Assembly: GCA_019359325.1 (NCBI GenBank)
Contig: JAHHHN010000025.1
Coordinates: forward strand, 25,594-89,593
Origin: Mojavia pulchra JT2-VF2
GTDB lineage: Bacteria > Cyanobacteriota > Cyanobacteriia > Cyanobacteriales > Nostocaceae
Direction: 5' to 3'
DNA length: 64,000 nucleotides
The position numbers and the translations under genes are program-made. The stretch's first letter is position 1. The number at the start of each line of letters is the position of its first letter. The notes beneath the pieces were generated by a model. That model worked only from the letters and a program-made list of their open reading frames with translations. It ran no database searches and was not told the origin of the DNA. Positions 35,463-43,793 of the stretch are shown one piece after another.

Positions 35463-36479
35463 ATGCAGTTGAAGCCGATCAATCAGCAGGTTGTTGTGGT
35501 CGTTGGCGCTTCTAGCGGGATTGGGCGTGAGACAGCTATTGAGTTTGCCAAACGAGGGGCAAAAGTAGTGGCTTCCGGCCGCAGTGAGGCGAAACTAGCG
35601 TCTTTGGTGGATGAGATTCGCTCATTTGCAGGTAAGGTTACGCCAGTCATTGCTGAAGTGGCAGTATTTGAGCAAGTAAAAGCGATCGCAGACAAAGCTG
35701 TAGAAACTTATGGACGCTTGGATACGTGGGTTCATGCTCCTGCAACTGTGGTCTTTGCTCCATTCGACCAAACGGCCCCAGAGGAGTTTAAGCGTGTCAT
35801 TGAAGTGAGCTTATTGGGACAGGTTTATGGAGCAATGGCGGCACTTCCTCACTTAAAACGCGAGGGACGGGGAGCGTTGATTCATCTTTCCTCAATTGCG
35901 GGAATCCGATCGCTGCCTTTGCAAAGTTCTTACTGTTCAGCAAAGCATGGGATCGAGGGCTTTTTAGACTCGCTGCGGGTTGAGTTACAGCATGAGGGCA
36001 TTCCCATCAGTGTAACGAGTATCAGACCATCGGTGATTAACACCCCCTTCTGGAACAATGCCCTGACGAGAATCGGGGTGAAGCCAGGCGGGATACCACC
36101 GTACTACGACCCCAGATTAGTGGCTGACGCTATCCTCTACACTGCCACCCATCCCACCCGTGATTTCTTTGTAGGAGATTCCGCTAGGGTGTTGGATATG
36201 TTGCAGCGAGTTTCTCCTCCATTAGCCGATTCTCTATTGCAACTCATCGGCTTTCCTCTCCAGCGATCGGATGAGCCAAAGTCAGAGGATGCACCAAACA
36301 ACTTATATGAGCCTGTGCCACAGCATACAAGAGTGGACGGAGATTACAGCCATTTGGTGATCCCAACCTTTTTAGATTGGTTGGATAAGAATCCAATTTT
36401 GAAGTGGGGATCGATTGGCAGTGTAGCCGCCTTAGCATTAGTGCTAATTCAAACTTTACAAAGCGGAGAGAGCCACTAA
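35463..36479 (+). CDS. short-chain dehydrogenase/reductase with C-terminal membrane helix
   Basis: A 338-residue SDR. The NAD(P) motif GASSGIG (15-21) and the catalytic YCSAK (about 159-163) with upstream Ser are present. The extra 80 residues at the C-terminus end in a hydrophobic helix (WGSIGSVAALALVLIQTL) that may anchor it to a membrane or granule surface. It ends one base before phaE, so it is the first gene of a PHA synthase operon. A role in supplying hydroxyacyl precursors, or a separate redox step, is inference; phaB further along is the canonical reductase. Confidence 0.85.
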   Translation: MQLKPINQQVVVVVGASSGIGRETAIEFAKRGAKVVASGRSEAKLASLVDEIRSFAGKVTPVIAEVAVFEQVKAIADKAVETYGRLDTWVHAPATVVFAPFDQTAPEEFKRVIEVSLLGQVYGAMAALPHLKREGRGALIHLSSIAGIRSLPLQSSYCSAKHGIEGFLDSLRVELQHEGIPISVTSIRPSVINTPFWNNALTRIGVKPGGIPPYYDPRLVADAILYTATHPTRDFFVGDSARVLDMLQRVSPPLADSLLQLIGFPLQRSDEPKSEDAPNNLYEPVPQHTRVDGDYSHLVIPTFLDWLDKNPILKWGSIGSVAALALVLIQTLQSGESH

Positions 36480-36480
36480 G

Positions 36481-37101
36481 ATGCAGCAATCTGAAGTGTG
36501 GCAACTCTACGCAAAGGGGCTGCAAAAGTTAAGTCAACTTTGGCTAGAACCACTTTGGGAATCGGTAGAATCCTTAAGCCGGCAGCCAACAGGCGATCTG
36601 AGTGCATGGATTGAGTTGCTCACCCCTTCAACTTTAGAAAACGTTTTGCAAAGCCCAAAGTTGGGATATAGCCGTGAGTTTACTCATCAGCTGTTTCAAG
36701 GTATTGATGCCTGGATTAATCTTCAAAGAGCAAGTATTGACTATCAACTAGTGCTACTGGATGTCTGGGCGAATGCCTTTGAAAAACTGCTGTTGACGTT
36801 GGCAACGTCTGAAGAAAACCATCAAACACTGCACCAGTGGCAACAGCTTTTACAACTTTGGAGTAGTATTTTTGATCGAGAATTTGCACAAAAATTTGCT
36901 TATGAGGATACGCTGCAAATTCGCGGAAAATTTTTGTCTGCAAGCATGGCTAACAAACTCCGTCAACAACAATTGATGGAAATATTGCTTAAATTAAATG
37001 ATTTACCCACTCGCAACGAAGTAGACGAAATTCACCGTAGTATTTATGACTTGCGTAAGGAACTTAAAAGTTTGAAGAAACAGCTTGAATGCAACAAGTG
37101 A
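36481..37101 (+). CDS. phaE: class III PHA synthase subunit PhaE
   Basis: A 206-residue helical protein matching the shortened cyanobacterial PhaE: an aromatic-rich middle (WSSIFDREFAQKFAYEDTLQ) and a C-terminal coiled coil (EVDEIHRSIYDLRKELKSLK). PhaE is required with PhaC for polymerisation of 3-hydroxyacyl-CoA and activates the catalytic subunit. Its 3' end overlaps phaC by 13 bases and its start is one base after the SDR stop, giving a tight operon. The C-terminal heptads include an EIxRSIYDLRRE-like signature that is diagnostic for PhaE. Confidence 0.93.
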   Translation: MQQSEVWQLYAKGLQKLSQLWLEPLWESVESLSRQPTGDLSAWIELLTPSTLENVLQSPKLGYSREFTHQLFQGIDAWINLQRASIDYQLVLLDVWANAFEKLLLTLATSEENHQTLHQWQQLLQLWSSIFDREFAQKFAYEDTLQIRGKFLSASMANKLRQQQLMEILLKLNDLPTRNEVDEIHRSIYDLRKELKSLKKQLECNK

Positions 37102-38150
37102 CTGAACTAACCCAAAAACTGATTACAGGCATTGAGATTGCTAGCCGCTTCCGAGAAGAAGAAATTACCATCGGAGTAACGCCCAAGGAAACGATCTACC
37201 AAGAAGACAAAGTTGTATTGTACCGATTTACGCCGACCGTACAACAGCAGTTAAATATTCCGATTCTGATTGTTTACGCTTTGGTGAATCGGCCTTACAT
37301 AGTTGATTTGCAGGAGAAGCGATCGCTCGTTGCCAATCTACTAAACTTAGGTTTGGATGTTTACCTAATTGATTGGGGATATGCTACTCGCGCCGATCGC
37401 TGGTTAACGCTGGATGATTACATTAATGGCTATCTCGACAATTGTGTTGAAGCAATCCGCGATCGCCTTAACATTGAGCAAATTAATCTGCTAGGAATTT
37501 GCCAAGGCGGTACGTTTAGCTTATCTTATGCCGCTCTCCATCCAGAGAAAGTCAAAACTTTGATCGCAATGGTGACTCCAGTTGATTTTCACATCCAAGA
37601 AGGGTTGCTAAATCTCTGGAGTGGATGCACCTTAGGCATTAAGGCATTCGATGTGGATCTGATGGTGGATACACTCGGCAATATTCCCGGTGACTTTTTA
37701 AACCTGGAATTTTTGATGCTCAAACCCTTTGCGTTAGGCATTCAAAAGTATGTCGATCTTCTAGACATAGCTAACTCTGAGGAGAAAATTCTCAACTTCT
37801 TGCGTATGGAAAAGTGGATTTTCGACAGTCCCGATCAACCAGGGGAGGTGTACCGTCAATTTATTAAAGACTTTTACCAGCAAAACAAACTCATTCAAGG
37901 CACGTTTGAGCTTGGCGGAAAGCCAGTAGATTTAAGAAAAATTTCCATCCCCATTCTAAATATCTACGCGGAACACGATCATATTGTTCCACCAGCTTCT
38001 TCTTTGGCTCTTGAGCAGTATGTTGGTAGCCAGGATTATACAGTGCGATCATTTCCCGTAGGACATATTGGGATGTACGTCAGCAGTAAAGTACAGCGAG
38101 ATTTACCACTTGCGATCGCAGATTGGTTAAAGACAAGATCATCTAATTAA
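37089..38150 (+). CDS. phaC: class III poly(3-hydroxyalkanoate) synthase catalytic subunit PhaC
   Basis: A 353-residue alpha/beta-hydrolase. The lipase-like box is GICQGG with nucleophile Cys138; the catalytic Asp is in AEHDHIVPP and the general base His in VGHIGMY. Length is that of class III synthases, which need PhaE. It polymerises (R)-3-hydroxybutyryl-CoA into PHB on granule surfaces. The gene overlaps phaE and is followed by a hairpin at 38330-38352 shared with the oppositely oriented phasin gene. Confidence 0.95.
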   Translation: MQQVTELTQKLITGIEIASRFREEEITIGVTPKETIYQEDKVVLYRFTPTVQQQLNIPILIVYALVNRPYIVDLQEKRSLVANLLNLGLDVYLIDWGYATRADRWLTLDDYINGYLDNCVEAIRDRLNIEQINLLGICQGGTFSLSYAALHPEKVKTLIAMVTPVDFHIQEGLLNLWSGCTLGIKAFDVDLMVDTLGNIPGDFLNLEFLMLKPFALGIQKYVDLLDIANSEEKILNFLRMEKWIFDSPDQPGEVYRQFIKDFYQQNKLIQGTFELGGKPVDLRKISIPILNIYAEHDHIVPPASSLALEQYVGSQDYTVRSFPVGHIGMYVSSKVQRDLPLAIADWLKTRSSN

Positions 38151-38329
38151 TTCTTAGTTTGTAAGTTGAATTACACAATTTTCTTAAGAAGTGCTCTTTC
38201 TTTGGATAGATGAATAGGGAAAATAAAAGTAACAAAATTAAATTTTAGTTGGTAAAGTTATGTAAAGTAAATCATTGCTTAGAAAGGAATTTCCAAATGC
38301 TCTAACAAAAATTTCTATAATTAAAAGAT

Positions 38330-38360
38330 TCCCCAAGTTGGAATCTTGGGGATTATTATT
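38330..38360. terminator. bidirectional terminator between phaC and the phasin gene
   Basis: TCCCCAAG (38330-38337), loop TTGGAAT, CTTGGGGA (38345-38352), followed on the plus strand by TTATTATT and on the minus strand by ATCTTTT. Convergent genes end on both sides. Confidence 0.65.
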
Positions 38361-38378
38361 GAAGCTCAATTATTCAAA

Positions 38379-38642
38379 TTACCCCCGACGCATCATAGTG
38401 AAATAATTATCCCATAATTTTCTTTGTGTCTCAATCGAAAGGCGGGACAAAGAAGTTTGTAGCTCCAGTGAGCCTTTTACTATATCTTCTTGAAATTTTA
38501 GTACATCATCAAAACTCTGACGAGCATTGGAAATATTGAAATTTTCCATCCCTGGCATCATGGAAGTCCAATTTGAGAAAAAACGCCGTTGTGCCTCAGT
38601 GACTTGATTAAGAATTTGCTCGAAGTTATTCATGGCATTCAT
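38379..38642 (-). CDS. phaP: phasin-like PHA granule protein
   Basis: An 87-residue amphipathic helical protein (NNFEQILNQVTEAQRRFFSN, FDDVLKFQEDIVKGSLELQT, SIETQRKLWDNYF). Size and pattern resemble the Synechocystis PhaP, which coats PHB granules and controls their number and surface. It is convergent with phaC and divergent from phaA, embedded in the PHA locus on the opposite strand, which supports the role. ATG at 38642 or 38633 could be the start. Short phasins diverge quickly, so the name rests on both sequence character and context. Confidence 0.82.
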   Translation of the reverse strand: MNAMNNFEQILNQVTEAQRRFFSNWTSMMPGMENFNISNARQSFDDVLKFQEDIVKGSLELQTSLSRLSIETQRKLWDNYFTMMRRG

Positions 38643-38826
38643 TAGCTTTTCTCCAATTTTGTTATTGAATATTAATCCTGTTTACAACCTTACTCAATAG
38701 TAATTGATAAATAATGTAAGTTACTGAACATTAAAAAGCTAATTTGATGATTTAGTTAATCACCAAAAAATCAAGATTAGTGATTTGAATCCCAGGCAGT
38801 TATTGTTTCAAATATGATGAGGGTAA

Positions 38827-40023
38827 ATGCAAGAAGCATATATTGTTTCAGCAATTAGGACACCACTTGGTCGGTTTGGTGGTGCGCTTGCCAATTTCTC
38901 TCCGGTGGACTTGGGCGCGATCGCCATGCAAGCTGCGCTAGAGAAAGCAGGAGTTCCAAAAGAGGCAATTGATTTATACATTTTTGGTAATGTGCTTGGG
39001 GCAGGACATGGGCAATCCTTACCTCGGCAGGCAGCATTCAAAGCTGGAATTCCAGAAACTGTTAATGGCTATGCCGTAGATATGGTTTGCTCCTCTGGCA
39101 TGATGAGCCTGATGAATGCAGCGATCGCTATTCGTTCCGGTGAAGCCGATATTGTGTTGGCGGGTGGCATGGAATCGATGTCGCAAACGGGTTTTTTCTT
39201 ATCGCATCGCGCTCGCTGGGGATACAAAGCACTGCTGGGAGCGCCAGAGCAACTAACTGATATTTTGTTGCATGACGGACTCACCGATCCCACAACGGCT
39301 GAAGTGATGGGAGAACAAGCCGAACGGCTAGCGATCGCCTACCAAATCACACGAGCTGAGTTAGATGAAGTGGCGTTATATTCCCAGCAACGGGCAGCGA
39401 TCGCCACAGAAAAAGGTTGGTTTGAGTCGGAAATTGTGCCAATTGAAATCACCGATAAAAAAGGGACGCGATTACTAGCTCAAGATGAAGGAATCCGCCC
39501 GGAAACGACTTTAGAAAGCCTTGCTAAACTCAAACCCGCCTTTAGGGAAGATGGCGTATTTACCGCAGGCAACAGTAGCCAAATTTCCGATGGCGCAGCA
39601 GCGATCGTCTTAGCGAGTCAAGCAGCAGTAGAACAATATGGACTCAAGCCTCTAGCACGAATCATGGGGGGGACTTGGGTTGGAGGAGAGGCGTGGCGGT
39701 TCCCCGAAGTGCCGATTCAAGCCGTGAACAAGCTGCTGGACAAGCTCAAGCTGAGAATCTACGATTTTGATTTGTTCGAGAATAATGAAGCATTCGCTCT
39801 CAGCAGCGTGCTATTTCATCGGGTATTAGGCATTCCTAGCGATAAGTTGAATGTCCACGGTGGGGCAATCGCCTTGGGTCATCCCATTGGCGCATCGGGA
39901 GCCAGAATTATTGTCACGTTACTCAATGCCCTCCAACAGCAAAACAGACCGCTAGGGCTGGCATCTGTTTGTCATGGTACGGGTGGGGGAACAGCGATCG
40001 CACTCGAAAGGATAGGAGCATAA
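38827..40023 (+). CDS. phaA: acetyl-CoA acetyltransferase (beta-ketothiolase) PhaA
   Basis: A 398-residue thiolase. The acylated cysteine is Cys88 in VDMVCSSGMMSL; the GHPIGASGA histidine and the CHGTGGG cysteine near the C-terminus complete the active site. It condenses two acetyl-CoA into acetoacetyl-CoA, the first step of PHB synthesis. phaB begins 3 bases after its stop codon, a classic phaAB arrangement. The promoter region is shared with the divergent phasin gene. Confidence 0.93.
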   Translation: MQEAYIVSAIRTPLGRFGGALANFSPVDLGAIAMQAALEKAGVPKEAIDLYIFGNVLGAGHGQSLPRQAAFKAGIPETVNGYAVDMVCSSGMMSLMNAAIAIRSGEADIVLAGGMESMSQTGFFLSHRARWGYKALLGAPEQLTDILLHDGLTDPTTAEVMGEQAERLAIAYQITRAELDEVALYSQQRAAIATEKGWFESEIVPIEITDKKGTRLLAQDEGIRPETTLESLAKLKPAFREDGVFTAGNSSQISDGAAAIVLASQAAVEQYGLKPLARIMGGTWVGGEAWRFPEVPIQAVNKLLDKLKLRIYDFDLFENNEAFALSSVLFHRVLGIPSDKLNVHGGAIALGHPIGASGARIIVTLLNALQQQNRPLGLASVCHGTGGGTAIALERIGA

Positions 40024-40026
40024 GTA

Positions 40027-40749
40027 ATGGCATTCTTGGGACTAGAGGAGAAAGTCGTGTTGGTGACAGGCGGTAATCGCGGCATTGGGGCAGCGATCGT
40101 CAGCCTTCTGGAGCAATTGGGAGCCAGAGTCGCCTATACTTACCGCAGCGAACCAAATTACCAAAGTGGCGCATTAGCAATTCAGGCAGATGTCACTGAC
40201 TCCGATGCAATGGCAGCTGCTACAGACCTGATAGAGCAAAAATTAGGGCCTATTTATGGGGTAGTGGCGAATGCGGGAATTACTCGTGATAACTTGTTCC
40301 ACAAGCTAAACAGTCAAGATTGGGATAGCGTCATCGACACAAACCTTAAGGGTATCTACAACACATTGCTGCCTATCCTCCCCAAATTGTATGAGCAGGG
40401 AGAAGGCTCACTCGTTGGCATCACATCCATTTCTGGAGAACGGGGCAATCTTGGTCAGACGAACTATGCAGCATCCAAAGCAGCTGTGATTGGATTGATC
40501 AAGTCTTTGGCAAGGGAGGCAGCGCGGTATGGGGTACGCGCAAATGCTGTCTCGCCGGGATTCATTGAGACCGATATGGTGAAGTCTATTCCCGATAAAG
40601 TCAAAGAACGAATTGTGTCAGAAATTCCGTTCCGTCGCTTTGGTAAACCGGATGAAGTGGCTTGGGCGGTAGCATTCCTGCTTTCTCCGATCGCTAGTAG
40701 CTACGTCACAGGTACAGTGTTGCGAGTTAACGGCGCTCATCACACTTAA
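40027..40749 (+). CDS. phaB: acetoacetyl-CoA reductase PhaB (FabG-like SDR)
   Basis: A 240-residue SDR with GGNRGIGAA (15-23), NAGITRDN (about 84-91), catalytic Ser and YAASK (about 149-153), and the FabG/PhaB-type PGFIETDM motif. It reduces acetoacetyl-CoA to (R)-3-hydroxybutyryl-CoA with NADPH for the polymerase. Position directly after phaA favours PhaB over FabG, which the sequence alone would not decide. Confidence 0.9.
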   Translation: MAFLGLEEKVVLVTGGNRGIGAAIVSLLEQLGARVAYTYRSEPNYQSGALAIQADVTDSDAMAAATDLIEQKLGPIYGVVANAGITRDNLFHKLNSQDWDSVIDTNLKGIYNTLLPILPKLYEQGEGSLVGITSISGERGNLGQTNYAASKAAVIGLIKSLAREAARYGVRANAVSPGFIETDMVKSIPDKVKERIVSEIPFRRFGKPDEVAWAVAFLLSPIASSYVTGTVLRVNGAHHT

Positions 40750-40797
40750 AGCGTCTTATCAAGTCAGAATCAAGCTTAAATTAACCTGGAGCAGAAC

Positions 40798-41652
40798 GTG
40801 GTAACAACAGTTGAAGAGCGACAAATTAACATTGATGGTTTATCCATCCGCTACTTGCAAGCAGGTCAGGATGGCTTTCCTTTAGTGCTGTTGCATGGAA
40901 CTGGAGAAAGTGCGATCGATTGGTCTTGGGTAATTCCCAATTTGGCGGATAACTATCGGGTTTACGCTCCCGACTTTCCAGGCAGTGGCGGTAGTACTAA
41001 ACCTACCCGTGAATATTCTCTAGAATTTTTCACCCAGTTCGCAATCAATTTCTTAAACGCACTGGCGATCGAACAAGCCGTGCTGGTAGGAAACTCCTTG
41101 GGTGGTTTGATTGCCCTGCGAATTGCTTCATCGCACCCTCAACGAGTTGCCGCCTTGGGTTTAGTCGATAGTGCTGGACTGGGAGAAGCTGTCAATCCTC
41201 TTCTATCCCACCTGACTATCCCATTGTACGGAGAGATTGCCCTTGCAGGCTGTAAAACACCTATCGGTGCTAGCTTACGTACGCGATCGCGTGCCGCCCT
41301 ACAGTTCGCCCATCCCGGACAGATTCATTCTGCTTGGATTGCCGAACAGGAACATTTATCACAAATGCCTGGATTTCTAGAAGCGACTCTATCTTCTTTA
41401 CGCGCTCAACTTACCCCCTTAAAACAACATGCAGTGATGGTTGATGTACTTCCACAATTACAGATGCCGACGTTGATTGTGTGGGGTGCAGATGACCTGA
41501 TTTTTCCGAAACAGCAAGCTCAAGCTGCTGTCGAACGTATACCACAGGCATATTTGAGGTTAATTCCTGATTGCGGTCATATCCCACCGCTCGAACGTCC
41601 TGAACAGTTTACCGCAGCTTTGAGGGAATTTCTCACAAAAATAAATCTCTAA
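40798..41652 (+). CDS. alpha/beta hydrolase
   Basis: A 284-residue alpha/beta-hydrolase with oxyanion segment LLHGTGES, nucleophile elbow GNSLGG (Ser about 99), an Asp in VWGADDLIFP and His in DCGHIPPLERP, so the triad is complete. GTG 40798 has GGAG 7 bases upstream. It lies 48 bases after phaB, so it may share its transcript; an intracellular esterase or PHB-mobilising role is possible but not shown. Not a classical PhaZ depolymerase by sequence. Confidence 0.85.
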   Translation: MVTTVEERQINIDGLSIRYLQAGQDGFPLVLLHGTGESAIDWSWVIPNLADNYRVYAPDFPGSGGSTKPTREYSLEFFTQFAINFLNALAIEQAVLVGNSLGGLIALRIASSHPQRVAALGLVDSAGLGEAVNPLLSHLTIPLYGEIALAGCKTPIGASLRTRSRAALQFAHPGQIHSAWIAEQEHLSQMPGFLEATLSSLRAQLTPLKQHAVMVDVLPQLQMPTLIVWGADDLIFPKQQAQAAVERIPQAYLRLIPDCGHIPPLERPEQFTAALREFLTKINL

Positions 41653-41712
41653 GTAGATGCATCAGCAGAGTGTTCTGCAATCATGAACACCATAGTTAAC
41701 TGCAACTGAGTT

Positions 41713-42561
41713 ATGTTAAATCCTTTAACTCTGATTTCCCCTCGTTTCCAACGCCGATGCTTGTATTTGTGTCTGTCAGCTTCGGTTTCACTTGGCATTG
41801 GTGTAGGTTTACCGCACAAAGCACAAGCAATTCCGGTGTTTGACATCCTCATCCAGGGAGCGCAGATATTACAGTTATCTAATGTTTCCGATAAACAGGA
41901 AGTCCAACTGGGCAGGGAGATTAATCAGCAACTAGTTAGGAATGAGATTCAACTTTATACCAATCCTAATGTTAATCGCTACGTCAATCAAATTGGTCAG
42001 AAGTTGGCGGCAAATAGCACTCGCTCTAATATTCCTTACAAGTTTCAGGTAGTTAGAGATAATAGTGTTAATGCCTTTGCGACAATGGGAGGCTATGTTT
42101 ATGTTACTACCGGATTGCTGAGAGCCGCAGATAATGAAGCTCAATTAGCAAGCGTTATAGCTCACGAAATCGGTCATATCGTCAACCGCCATGCATTAGA
42201 ACAGATGCGACAAACAGCGATCGCTCGTGGTGTTGCTAGCGCGGCTGGTTTAGACCGCAGTGCAGCAGTTCAAATCGGTGTAGATCTGGCACTGCGACGT
42301 CCTAATAGCCGTCAAGATGAATTGGAAGCTGATCGAACAGGACTGCAAATGTTAGGACGGGCTGGCTATGCTCAGTCGGCGATGATTGCTTTTATGCAAA
42401 AGTTAGTCAATCAGCGATCGGTGCCGACATTTTTGAGTACTCACCCAGCAACGAGCGATCGCATTGCTGCACTAAGACGTAATATTAATCCTCAAAAAGC
42501 TAATGTAGGTGGTGGTTTAAATAAAACCGCTTATCGGGCAAGAATTCAGCCTTTAAGTTAA
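41713..42561 (+). CDS. M48 family metalloprotease, exported
   Basis: A 282-residue protein with a signal peptide (RRCLYLCLSASVSLGIGV, cleavage near QAI) and a BepA/LoiP-like M48 peptidase domain. The zinc motif HEIGH is residues 151-155 and the third ligand Glu is in DELEADRTGLQML. It works in the periplasm on misfolded outer-membrane or lipoprotein substrates. The TPR region of BepA is absent, so it is closer to the short YcaL/LoiP type. Confidence 0.9.
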   Translation: MLNPLTLISPRFQRRCLYLCLSASVSLGIGVGLPHKAQAIPVFDILIQGAQILQLSNVSDKQEVQLGREINQQLVRNEIQLYTNPNVNRYVNQIGQKLAANSTRSNIPYKFQVVRDNSVNAFATMGGYVYVTTGLLRAADNEAQLASVIAHEIGHIVNRHALEQMRQTAIARGVASAAGLDRSAAVQIGVDLALRRPNSRQDELEADRTGLQMLGRAGYAQSAMIAFMQKLVNQRSVPTFLSTHPATSDRIAALRRNINPQKANVGGGLNKTAYRARIQPLS

Positions 42562-42640
42562 TCAATAAATTTACCTAAAATATCTTATAAACGTACTACA
42601 AGAGCATAGGAGCTGGGGAATAAAAACTAGTATTTTTTAC

Positions 42641-42661
42641 TCAGCACTCAGCACTCAAAAC
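42641..42661. repeat. short heptanucleotide repeat (TCAGCAC)
   Basis: Units TCAGCAC, TCAGCAC, TCAAAAC in the convergent gap after the M48 gene. The complementary word GAGTGCTGA recurs near 63683, pointing to the same STRR class. Confidence 0.55.
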
Positions 42662-42667
42662 AAAGAA

Positions 42668-42704
42668 AGGGAAAAAGTAATATCTCTTTCCCTGATATTT
42701 TGTT
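42668..42704. terminator. hairpin in the M48-FMN reductase convergent gap
   Basis: AGGGAAA (42668-42674) and TTTCCCT (42687-42693) are inverted arms; ATATTTTGTTT follows on the plus strand. A weak terminator, possibly acting in both directions. Confidence 0.45.
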
Positions 42705-42705
42705 T

Positions 42706-43251
42706 CTAATTAACTCCTCGCAGCTTGCGAGTATTATCAACTAAACTCTGAGCAAATTGATCAAACCGTTGGGAGAGTTTTTCATCTAGTAGTTTACCTT
42801 CAGGACTGAAAGCACCCCAGGCTTGTCCAATAGCAATTTGTTCTGGAATCACCCAACCATGCACCCACCGAATAATTAGCCGGAGTTCATTTAGGGCATT
42901 GCTATTAGACTGTCCCCCCAATACGCTAACCAGTCCTGTAACTTTATCAGACAGCTCATCAAAGCTCAACAAATCTAGTGTATTTTTCAACACACCACTA
43001 ACGCCACCATGATATTCAGGCGTTGCCAAAATTAAACCATCAGCCTGAGTAACTTTATCCCGCAACCGTTGAACATCCGGGTACTCTGGATATTCCTTGC
43101 CACCATTGCAAAACGGTAGCTGCAACTGACGCAAATCAAGAATTTCTACTTCTGCACCTAGCGCTTCTACCCTTTGCGCGGCTATTTGTAAAGCAATTTG
43201 GGTATAGGAGTTGGGTCTTAAACTACCACCAATGCCAATAATTCTGACCAT
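42706..43251 (-). CDS. NADPH-dependent FMN reductase family protein
   Basis: About 181 residues of flavodoxin-like fold: IIGIGGSLRPNSYTQIAL (FMN phosphate loop), ATPEYHGGVSGVLKNTLD (flavin-contact motif) and SVLGGQSNSNALNELR. It reduces FMN or quinones with NADPH. It is shorter than ArsH and lacks its N-terminal extension, so it is not called ArsH although an ars operon is in the window. ATG 43251 is preferred over GTG 43263, but neither has a strong ribosome site. Confidence 0.88.
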   Translation of the reverse strand: MVRIIGIGGSLRPNSYTQIALQIAAQRVEALGAEVEILDLRQLQLPFCNGGKEYPEYPDVQRLRDKVTQADGLILATPEYHGGVSGVLKNTLDLLSFDELSDKVTGLVSVLGGQSNSNALNELRLIIRWVHGWVIPEQIAIGQAWGAFSPEGKLLDEKLSQRFDQFAQSLVDNTRKLRGVN

Positions 43252-43793
43252 AAATTCACCCACAAACTAATAACGCAATTTACAATTAGCTACATCACCA
43301 AACTTGTTGAAAAACGGAATCATTACGATTATGCTTATCTTAGCGATTTGTTGCGTAATATGTCAAATTACAGTTCACTAGAAAATTTAACGATTAATGA
43401 GTGAAAAACACAGCTAAGACAGATTTTTGTCAGAATAGTTAATAAGCTGTTATGCATTTAAATGGCACAAAGCGAGCTGCTATGTAGTCATAAAAATTGC
43501 CGACAGAGGATTTTACTATATTTAAATTTTAAATTGCTTATGGACACTGCCTGATCATGAATGTAACCACTGACTTATCCTCAAGCTATAAACCAAGTCT
43601 CATTTTCATGTCACCAAGAAGTAAAAGTGATAGGGTGTATTCCTAAAAGCTTATGGGGAGAGACTGGGGAATGCTTTTGTGTGAAAGTTAGACTAGATTA
43701 GAAAATAGTTATTTCCAGTTATTGCGATTTTTGCTAGAAGAATAGGCATAAAAACAGCGCTCAGCTTTTGCCAGCAGACAAAGGGTAATTATT
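43252..43793. other. intergenic, divergent promoter region of FMN reductase and ftsH
   Basis: About 540 bases with low GC and no recognised gene. It carries the promoters for two divergent genes. No clear hairpin or repeat was identified. Confidence 0.45.

Noticed and set aside
42706..43251. Calling the FMN reductase ArsH because of the ars operon
   Set aside because: It is 33 kb away from the ars genes, shorter than ArsH and lacks its N-terminal extension.
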